From Pseudomonadota bacterium (lineage in GTDB: Bacteria > Desulfobacterota > Desulfobacteria > Desulfobacterales > Desulfobacteraceae), in NCBI GenBank assembly GCA_018816605.1, contig JAHIVS010000149.1, positions 1-21,504 of the forward strand: a DNA stretch of 21,504 nucleotides. Direction: 5' to 3'. Below the pieces are notes generated by a model. The model did no database searches. It was not told the DNA's origin and saw nothing but the letters and a program-made list of their open reading frames with translations. This document shows, piece by piece, positions 1 through 6,620 of the stretch; the stretch's first letter is position 1, and every line of letters starts with the position of its first letter. The translations under genes and the position numbers were made by a program.

Positions 1-1
1 C

Positions 2-511
2 ATTCAAGGCGAGGGCCGGGACATTTCATGTCTTCCCGTGGCAGCAGGAGCAAAAGATGGAACCCTGCGTTACCTTTTAACCAAAGAAAGTGCCGTTGCC
101 GGTGTTCTTAAACCCATAGACGGGCTTAACGAACGCGTACCGTCCGGAGATCACAACATCACAAATGAATTTGAGGTACAAAGCCTGTCCGTACCCAGCA
201 TAATTAAGAAACAATCCCTTGAAAAAATAGATATTTTAAAAATCGATACGGAAGGGTACGATCTTGAGGTGCTGAAAGGAAGCCTTGATCTTTTGAAATC
301 CCAAGCCATCGGGGTGGTAATGACCGAAGTTTTTTTTGTCCCCTACCGGGTAAACCAGGCATTTTTCTGGGACATCGCCACATTCATGAGCCAGCAGGGG
401 TATCACTTTGTCAACCTATATGATACCCGGGATACGCATCAGGGAAGGCTGTACACGGGAAATGGGTTATGGGTTTCTCCTAAAATAGCGAAATCCAATA
501 AGTTTCTATAA
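2..511 (+). CDS. FkbM-family methyltransferase, 3' part (5' end outside window)
   Basis: The reading frame is open from the first bases of the window, so this is the C-terminal part (about 169 residues) of a longer protein. A GTG at 38 is internal and need not be the start. The stretch IDILKIDTEGYDLEVLKGS is the typical FkbM methyltransferase motif: the D-x-E-G segment follows a beta strand and leads into the helix that closes the SAM-binding fold. Family members O-methylate sugars or other small substrates in polysaccharide, lipopolysaccharide and flagellin-glycan pathways. It is followed after 39 bp by an acyltransferase and then a glycosyltransferase-like gene on the same strand, which fits methylation of a surface or flagellar glycan. 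The exact substrate cannot be read from sequence. The missing N-terminus should hold the first SAM-binding glycine loop. Confidence 0.85.
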   Translation: MQGEGRDISCLPVAAGAKDGTLRYLLTKESAVAGVLKPIDGLNERVPSGDHNITNEFEVQSLSVPSIIKKQSLEKIDILKIDTEGYDLEVLKGSLDLLKSQAIGVVMTEVFFVPYRVNQAFFWDIATFMSQQGYHFVNLYDTRDTHQGRLYTGNGLWVSPKIAKSNKFL

Positions 512-550
512 ACTCTGCTTCAACCAAAATTTTGAAGGAAGACTGAGCTA

Positions 551-1084
551 ATGGGCTTTTTTAACACCTTGAAGCACAAATTAAGAAAACCGGTTCGTCC
601 GTTAATCCAGGTAATTAAATACTATTTGTATTACACCCCCTATGTCGAGGGAAATGCGGGAAAACTTTCTTTGGGACACCGGGTCGGCCTTGCAAATACA
701 CTGTTTAATCTTTCAAGCGGATCCATCCATGTGGGGGACAATACCATTTTCGGATACAACGTGATGGTCCTGACCGGGCGGCACCGGTTCAAGGAAGGTT
801 CCAGGGCATCCTTAAATTCAGAAAACAAAAGCCAATTTTGGGGAGGTGGAGAAGAAGAAGTTCCCACACAGGGATTTGATATCCACATAGGAAGCGGCAC
901 ATGGATTGCCTCTGGAGCTGTGATTTCCGGCGGTGTGACCATTGGAAATAACGTCATCATTGCGGCAAATGCAGTGGTAACCCATGATATTCCGGATTAC
1001 GCCATTGCCGGGGGGGTACCGGCCACGGTGATTGGGAATACGAAAAATATAAATATTAAGTCACAAAAAATCCCAGGAAACTAA
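551..1084 (+). CDS. hexapeptide-repeat (LbH) acyltransferase
   Basis: This is a 177-residue protein of the WbbJ/LacA/Maa-like acyltransferase type. The N-terminus is basic and amphipathic. From about residue 40 it runs through hexapeptide turns such as IHVGDNTIFGYNVMV, and it ends with IGSGTWIASGAVISGGVTIG and the characteristic finish D-x-P-D-Y-A-I-A-G-G-V-P-A. The GRHRF segment near residue 77 supplies the usual catalytic histidine region between coils, followed by the loop found in this family. Such enzymes are trimers that transfer acetyl (or another acyl group) from CoA to a sugar hydroxyl or amine. A GGAAG ribosome binding site lies about 10 bases upstream. It sits in a same-strand operon with sugar-modifying genes, so O- or N-acetylation of a glycan precursor is likely. 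The substrate is unknown. Confidence 0.85.
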   Translation: MGFFNTLKHKLRKPVRPLIQVIKYYLYYTPYVEGNAGKLSLGHRVGLANTLFNLSSGSIHVGDNTIFGYNVMVLTGRHRFKEGSRASLNSENKSQFWGGGEEEVPTQGFDIHIGSGTWIASGAVISGGVTIGNNVIIAANAVVTHDIPDYAIAGGVPATVIGNTKNINIKSQKIPGN

Positions 1085-1101
1085 GGACTACGGAAATTAA
1101 A

Positions 1102-2262
1102 ATGTCAAAAATAATGACCGGAAAAACACCAAAGGCCATGGGCCTTTTTATTAGAAATTGGCTCATCCCCCGGGGGGTATTTTTCCCCTATTGGATCAAC
1201 TGGTGTTTGCTGTTTTTTGTGGGAATGGCTCGAAATCTTGTCAAAAGGCCCAAAAAAAACAAACCCAGCATACTGTGTATCGAGGCGGGTTCCGGAGGTT
1301 GGGAAATCATCGAATACAAAGAACTCTATGCCTCTGCCTGCGATTTTCTTGGATCGAAGCAGGTGCATAAAGTGATCATCACCCGGGATAAAAATTATCT
1401 TGAGCAGTTAAAACAGACGATTGCAGAACTTTCACCCACACACTATCTGTATAGTCCACGTACGGGAAGTCAGCAATGGTTGATCGGTCTGTATCAGAGT
1501 TTTAAAATATCGTTCCTGCTATACTGGCACAATATCACGCCGATCACGTCCCTCACCGATCTTCCGGTGCGGGCCTGGCGGGCCCAATGTGCTGTTATTA
1601 CCGCCAGAACAGGTCTGGTGGTAAGCCTCATGCTTCCTCGAGAAGTTCACCCCATATTTCCCCATAAACGGTTAATCGGACCGAGTCTAATGCCATTTTC
1701 CGAAACTACCATGGACCAGATCAATGAACTTTCCAGGAATAAGCCCCGAGGAGGAGCACCCACAGCTGTGTTTGCAGGGTCCTTGTATGAACCAAGAATC
1801 ACGTTGTTAAATGATATCTCAAAGGGTCTCACGGCCAGAGGATTTAACCTTGAAATCAAAGGACGCCGGATGGAGAACAAACGGGGGCCGGATTCGGAAT
1901 ATTGGCAGACCCTGATCAATGCCTCCATGGTAGTAACAACGGCGGAGCAGCAGGTAGACAACCGCAGAGACTGGAACTGGCTCCCCCATTTTATCTATCG
2001 GTATACAGAAGTATTGATTTGCGGCAGCTTATTGGTTGCACCCGATATTCCTGGAATCAGACGATATTACACACCCGGGGTTCATTTTATAGCATTTTCA
2101 TCTTCCAGTCAGGCCGTGGAGACCATTGCCGATCATTTAAACAATGAGGCCAAGATTGAAAAAATTGCAGCACAGGGAAAAGCAAAAGCACAAGCACTGG
2201 TGCGATCCCATACCTATTGGGCGTGTGTCGACACCGCGCTTGGAAAAGAATCCCTGACTTAG
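1102..2262 (+). CDS. glycosyltransferase-like protein (CgeB/Glyco_trans_1_2 type C-terminus)
   Basis: This is a 386-residue protein. A hydrophobic segment near residues 25-45 is followed by a basic patch, suggesting association with the inner membrane face. The middle part (LCIEAGSGGWEIIEY, then alternating strands and helices) looks like the first Rossmann half of a GT-B enzyme. The C-terminal third (FIYRYTEVLICGSLLVAPDI, then PGIRRYYTPGVHF, then a stretch on clearing and counting) matches the pattern of the Glyco_trans_1_2 domain, in which an acidic residue before a G-x-L-hydrophobic strand binds the sugar nucleotide and a tyrosine-rich loop follows. It probably transfers a sugar onto a glycan or flagellin-linked acceptor. 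An in-frame ATG at 1114 is an alternative start. The upstream gap to the acyltransferase is 17 bp, so the two are co-transcribed. The family assignment is from pattern recognition only. Confidence 0.65.
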   Translation: MSKIMTGKTPKAMGLFIRNWLIPRGVFFPYWINWCLLFFVGMARNLVKRPKKNKPSILCIEAGSGGWEIIEYKELYASACDFLGSKQVHKVIITRDKNYLEQLKQTIAELSPTHYLYSPRTGSQQWLIGLYQSFKISFLLYWHNITPITSLTDLPVRAWRAQCAVITARTGLVVSLMLPREVHPIFPHKRLIGPSLMPFSETTMDQINELSRNKPRGGAPTAVFAGSLYEPRITLLNDISKGLTARGFNLEIKGRRMENKRGPDSEYWQTLINASMVVTTAEQQVDNRRDWNWLPHFIYRYTEVLICGSLLVAPDIPGIRRYYTPGVHFIAFSSSSQAVETIADHLNNEAKIEKIAAQGKAKAQALVRSHTYWACVDTALGKESLT

Positions 2263-2332
2263 ACCCAAATCAAAGCACCGGGCATGCCTAAATTATGATA
2301 ACTTAGGAAAACCCAGCTCAAAAGGAGAATTT

Positions 2333-3343
2333 ATGAAAACAGCATTGATCACCGGCATCACAGGACAGGATGGTTCCTATCTTGCCAAACACCTCCTGGA
2401 CTCCGGATATAAAGTTTGCGGGATGGCACGCAGATCCAGTACAATGGTAGATGACCGAATCCACCATCTCATGGATGATATTAGCATCCACCTTGCCGAT
2501 CTTCTGGACCAGACCTCTCTCATGCAGGTCATGGAAGACACCCGGCCCGATGAGATCTACAATCTGGCGGCCATGAGTTTTGTCCCGACCTCATGGACCC
2601 AGCCGGTATTAACCAGTGAATTCACCGCCATCGGAGTCACCAGAATGCTGGAATCCGCCAGGCGGATTGTACCTGAAGCCCGATTTTACCAGGCATCCTC
2701 AAGCGAGATGTTCGGCAAGGTTCAATCCGTACCCCAGAACGAAGAAACCCCTTTCTACCCCCGGAGTCCCTATGGCATTTCCAAGGCATACGGACACTGG
2801 ATCACCATCAACTACCGGGAAAGCTATAACCAGTTTGCCTGCTCCGGCATTCTTTTTAACCATGAATCCCCCCTGCGGGGGTTGGAATTTGTTACCCGGA
2901 AAATCACCCACAGCGTGGCCCGGATACATGCCGGTCAGATTGAGCATTTCGAAGTAGGCAATCTGGAGGCCAGAAGAGATTGGGGATATGCCGGGGACTA
3001 CGTCCAGGCCATGCATTTAATGCTTCAGCAAAAAGAACCCGATGATTTTGTAATCGCCACAGGAAAAACCCACTCGGTACGGGAATTTTGTGAAAACGCC
3101 TTTGCCTGTGCCGAGATGCCTATTGAATGGCGTGGGAAAGGCATGGATGAGGAAGGGGTTGAGAAAAAAACAGGGAAAGTCCGCCTGAAAATCAATAAAA
3201 AATTCTATCGCCCGGCAGAGGTAGATCTTTTGATCGGAGATGCCTCCAAAGCCAAGAGGATTCTGGGTTGGGAGCCAAAAATCCAATTTCCCCAGTTAGT
3301 GGCCATGATGGTGGAACACGATTTAAAAATTGTATGCCGCTAG
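2333..3343 (+). CDS. gmd: GDP-mannose 4,6-dehydratase
   Basis: This is a 336-residue short-chain dehydrogenase/reductase converting GDP-D-mannose to GDP-4-keto-6-deoxy-D-mannose, the precursor of GDP-fucose, GDP-rhamnose and related deoxysugars. Visible hallmarks are the NADP-binding GITGQDG loop at residues 7-13, R33-R34-S after the second strand (NADP preference), the catalytic S122-S-S-E125 segment, and the Y147-x3-K151 pair inside [20 protein letters not shown], a Gmd signature. [18 protein letters not shown] near the end is the conserved GDP-binding C-terminal block. Length is close to the usual 340-370. AAAGGAG lies 8 bases before the ATG. No fucose synthase or rhamnose reductase gene is present in the window, so the final sugar is not known. 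The neighbours point to a flagellar or surface glycan. Confidence 0.93.
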   Translation: MKTALITGITGQDGSYLAKHLLDSGYKVCGMARRSSTMVDDRIHHLMDDISIHLADLLDQTSLMQVMEDTRPDEIYNLAAMSFVPTSWTQPVLTSEFTAIGVTRMLESARRIVPEARFYQASSSEMFGKVQSVPQNEETPFYPRSPYGISKAYGHWITINYRESYNQFACSGILFNHESPLRGLEFVTRKITHSVARIHAGQIEHFEVGNLEARRDWGYAGDYVQAMHLMLQQKEPDDFVIATGKTHSVREFCENAFACAEMPIEWRGKGMDEEGVEKKTGKVRLKINKKFYRPAEVDLLIGDASKAKRILGWEPKIQFPQLVAMMVEHDLKIVCR

Positions 3344-3371
3344 GCCCGATCAACAACTTGAGGAAAACAGG

Positions 3372-4532
3372 ATGACCCTTTTTCAACATACCATTGATGC
3401 CCATGGTGATTTTGAACTCGTAAGTGATATAAAAAGAACCGTTGATTACGCCGTTGCAATACCGGACCAGGGTGAAATTGCAGGCCTGGTGGTTTATATT
3501 GCCGGATTCGGAGAGGATGCCGGATCTTACAGGAAAAATTTTCAAAACCATATCTGCAAAGACTACCAGATGGCCTGCCTGTCGGTTGACTACCACTGCA
3601 TTTTTTCCCGTCCTGATAACGGAGCCGCCATTACAATAGAAACGGAGACGTTAACACTGCTTCGGTCATTCACTGGACTCACCCACCATGAGAACATCGA
3701 TGATATTATGTTTAAGGCAGCTGAAATGAAAGCGGATCCCACAACGCCTTTGGTCATTCCAGGAACTCTCGTTCCAGGCAACAAGGAGTACCAGAACTTT
3801 GGAATCCTTCCGGCTCTGGATCATATCTTTGCCATCAATGATCTGTTCCTTAAACACCCCCATATTCCGAAAACCATCTATGCCATTGGCAGTTCATATG
3901 GCGGCTATATTGCCAACCTCATATCAAAACTGGCACCCTGCACCCTGAATGCGATCTTTGATAACTCTTCCTGGGCTACACCCAATTTGAAATATATCAA
4001 CGGCCAGGAACAGAACCTGACAGAATTTGAAGGTTATCTGTCTTCCAACGTCATTCTTTCGTTAAATGTCCTCTCACCATGGACCCACCAGCCCTTTATG
4101 CCGAATTATTTCAATGAAAACCGGAAACAGATAAGAAGTTTTCCGGAAAATCATCTGGAGGTGATGGGTAAGACAAGCAACAGAAAAACCATCTACCGAT
4201 GCGTACACGCCAAGGTGGATGTCATTTCCGATACAGAAGCAAAACGCTTGTTTGTAAATGATTTGAAAAAAAATGGTTTCGACGTTCAAATGGAAATTTA
4301 CTCAAAAGAGAATATCGACGGCCGCTACATAAAACACATGGAACACGGAATGGGTTTATCCATGCGGTTGTTCTTCGCAAATGCGTTGAAACAGACACAG
4401 ACCAAAATTAAAAACGATCAACGCCTGGATTTTGATTTTGAACACACACTGTACTTCCCATGTGATACCCAAACCTATGTGATTCGCTATAAAAATCATT
4501 CCCAGCCGAAATGTATCCTGATAGATAAATAG
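3372..4532 (+). CDS. DUF2920-type alpha/beta hydrolase, flagellar glycan locus
   Basis: This is a 386-residue protein. The ATG at 3372 is preferred because it follows GAGGAAAACAGG at good spacing and avoids overlapping gmd; an upstream in-frame start at 3330 would overlap gmd by 14 bases. The fold is alpha/beta hydrolase: an early strand with oxyanion-type loop (VVYIAGFGEDAG), and a nucleophile elbow GSSYGGY with S175 as predicted nucleophile. KHMEHGMGLS near residues 320-330 could supply the catalytic histidine, as in DUF2920 proteins. That family is known from Campylobacter flagellin glycosylation loci, where it has no settled activity. Position between gmd and a Maf glycosyltransferase cluster fits a role in processing a flagellin glycan, for example deacylation. 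Substrate unknown. Its 3' end faces that of the radical SAM gene with only 13 bp between them. Confidence 0.75.
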   Translation: MTLFQHTIDAHGDFELVSDIKRTVDYAVAIPDQGEIAGLVVYIAGFGEDAGSYRKNFQNHICKDYQMACLSVDYHCIFSRPDNGAAITIETETLTLLRSFTGLTHHENIDDIMFKAAEMKADPTTPLVIPGTLVPGNKEYQNFGILPALDHIFAINDLFLKHPHIPKTIYAIGSSYGGYIANLISKLAPCTLNAIFDNSSWATPNLKYINGQEQNLTEFEGYLSSNVILSLNVLSPWTHQPFMPNYFNENRKQIRSFPENHLEVMGKTSNRKTIYRCVHAKVDVISDTEAKRLFVNDLKKNGFDVQMEIYSKENIDGRYIKHMEHGMGLSMRLFFANALKQTQTKIKNDQRLDFDFEHTLYFPCDTQTYVIRYKNHSQPKCILIDK

Positions 4533-4550
4533 TCCCACTCCCCTATCAGG
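4517..4550. terminator. inverted repeat at a convergent gene junction, possible weak terminator
   Basis: CCTGATAG at 4517-4524 and CTATCAGG at 4543-4550 are perfect 8-base inverted repeats around an 18-base spacer that spans both stop codons of the converging hydrolase and radical SAM genes. Neither side has a run of T, so a classical intrinsic terminator is doubtful, but the symmetry and position suggest a bidirectional transcript end. Confidence 0.35.
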
Positions 4551-6558
4551 CTGAAATCAGGTCAGTATATTCTGCCGAATAGATGATATCCTTAAGAAAC
4601 GGCAAGGTAATCAATAACTGTCCCAAGTTCCCATGGTCAAGGTGATGGATATCCTTAAGCTTTCCCTTGATTTTTTCCTTTGTCAATAGCGTCAATAGAA
4701 GGGTAGAGGCGTTCATGCTGCCCGGTGCCGTAGGAATAAACCCGTTTTGGGCGAGATAATCGGCTGTTCCTTTGGTGATGGATATTTCCCTGGTACTATC
4801 GATATCCGCCAGATCCAGACACAGTCTTTTCAGGGTAAACATCTTGATTTCTCCTAAATCAAATTTGCATCCGGAAGATATCCCGTGGTCACAAATATCC
4901 TTTTCCATAAAGTCAACAATGCGCTGAACAATATTTGAATTGAATAAAATCATGGGGGCAAATTTATGATTCAAATAAACAAATGATTTTAAGGCCTGGG
5001 CCGTATCCTCCCGACTTGTATAGAATAAATTCAAACTCATCTTTGTATCAAAAAGTTCATGTTTTGCTTCTACCAGGTAATCGGACAAAAGGTTGGAATA
5101 GGTGGCAGATATTTTATCCCCAGCATCCATTGTTCGCCCCAGGATATCCACAGGATTGATCCCCCGGGAAATGGCGGCTGCCAAAAGCGGTTTTAAAATA
5201 TTGGAATTCCAAAAAAGCCAGATGAAGAAATGAAGTAATTTCAACTTCAGGTTCTGATCCTCATCCATTGAATCTGTCTGGGTGATCAACTCTTCGGATT
5301 CTATGATCCAGTTATCCCAATAATATCCATAGGCGTTTCTCTGCAAGCGGTATTTGGTTTTCATTTCATATTTTTTTCGGGTCTCTTCCATTGCCATCTC
5401 AGAACCGGAAAGCATCATGGTTTCATTTGCCGTTATCTCCTGGATGCCAAAATCAAAACATTTCTTAAGGGAATTTAAATGATTTTCATATGTTTCTCCG
5501 GGAAGACCCGTGAGGATATGGGTTTCTGTATTGATATTCCTGGACTTTAGATAATCAATATGTTTAATAAGGGAAGAAAGACGAATATTATCTCTTTTCA
5601 CATTCCTGAGGACATCTTCATCCAGGGATTGAAATGCGATGAGCGAGTTGTTTCTTTTTTTCAATTTATCAGCTATTTCAATGGTCCTGTTCATATTATT
5701 CTTGGTATCCCAAACAATAATATGTTTAATGCCGGGCGCTTTTTCACTGATGTATCCCAACCGTTCAGCGAACTCGATATCCCGTTTTAGAATACCGAAG
5801 TTAGCGTCTGCAATGATCCATGAATCTCTATTAGCAGCTCTTTTATCCACATAATCGAACTCATCCATTATCTGCTCATGGGGCCACATTCTCATGGAGT
5901 TGTTGTTGGAGCATCCCCAGACACAATAGGTGCAAGAAAATGGACATCCCCGATTGGTTTCAAACAGGGGGTGAAGATAGGGATCTGCCAAAAATTCGTC
6001 CAGCATCCCGGAAAGATAGGCAGAAGGATACTCAATATTCCTGTTTTTTTTTATTTCCGCTTCTATATAACACAATTTATCAGCATAGCTTGCAGCCCCG
6101 AGAATCGTTTTCTCCTTTAATTTTTCTATGCGTTGCGTCTCCAGAAAAGAGGCTGCAATGTCTGCGAACACCTGTTCCCCTTCAAATGGGACAATATAGT
6201 CAATATAGGAATGATGTTGAAGCAATGCCCCCAATGCATTGACAGAAGGGTCTATATTGGGTCCGCCGAATACCGTCAAAACTCCGGGATAATACGTCTT
6301 TATCATTTTTGCAACATGCATGGAGAGGGTTTCGTTCCACATATAGCATGAAAATCCGATGATATGGGGAGGCAAAGATTTTGCCGTTTCTATGAGCACA
6401 TCTGGATACTTGAATAGTTTGACCTCAACGGAAACGCCAAGCCTTTTTTTGACATTGGCACCGATGAGCCCGATATTAAGGGGGACGGTATAGGTATCCT
6501 TGGGTGCCCTGAAGTAATTATGTACAAAATCACATAGATATATTCTCAAATTTTTCAT
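4546..6558 (-). CDS. B12-binding-domain radical SAM protein
   Basis: This is a 670-residue protein. Residues about 15-150 form a Rossmann-like cobalamin-binding-type domain (PHIIGFSCYMWNETLSMHVA, then a VFGGPNI strand and an FEGEQVF segment). The radical SAM core follows, with the cluster motif C205-x3-C209-x2-C212 in GCPFSCTYCVWG binding a 4Fe-4S cluster that cleaves SAM. GLPGETYE near residue 365 and AFQSLDEDVL before it are typical later core motifs. The C-terminal 250 residues are an accessory domain I do not recognise. Members of this superfamily methylate unreactive carbons or phosphorus, or rearrange carbon skeletons. Position directly behind the Maf glycosyltransferase gene (62 bp apart, same strand) suggests modification of flagellin or its glycan. 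GGGGACA lies just upstream of the ATG. Whether cobalamin is really bound was not established: no clear D-x-H-x-x-G motif is visible. Confidence 0.85.
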   Translation of the reverse strand: MKNLRIYLCDFVHNYFRAPKDTYTVPLNIGLIGANVKKRLGVSVEVKLFKYPDVLIETAKSLPPHIIGFSCYMWNETLSMHVAKMIKTYYPGVLTVFGGPNIDPSVNALGALLQHHSYIDYIVPFEGEQVFADIAASFLETQRIEKLKEKTILGAASYADKLCYIEAEIKKNRNIEYPSAYLSGMLDEFLADPYLHPLFETNRGCPFSCTYCVWGCSNNNSMRMWPHEQIMDEFDYVDKRAANRDSWIIADANFGILKRDIEFAERLGYISEKAPGIKHIIVWDTKNNMNRTIEIADKLKKRNNSLIAFQSLDEDVLRNVKRDNIRLSSLIKHIDYLKSRNINTETHILTGLPGETYENHLNSLKKCFDFGIQEITANETMMLSGSEMAMEETRKKYEMKTKYRLQRNAYGYYWDNWIIESEELITQTDSMDEDQNLKLKLLHFFIWLFWNSNILKPLLAAAISRGINPVDILGRTMDAGDKISATYSNLLSDYLVEAKHELFDTKMSLNLFYTSREDTAQALKSFVYLNHKFAPMILFNSNIVQRIVDFMEKDICDHGISSGCKFDLGEIKMFTLKRLCLDLADIDSTREISITKGTADYLAQNGFIPTAPGSMNASTLLLTLLTKEKIKGKLKDIHHLDHGNLGQLLITLPFLKDIIYSAEYTDLISA

Positions 6559-6620
6559 TTTTCATTGTCCCCATAGCGGTTTTTTAGTATTTTTTACTCA
6601 TTCGTGTCATGAATTTTTAA

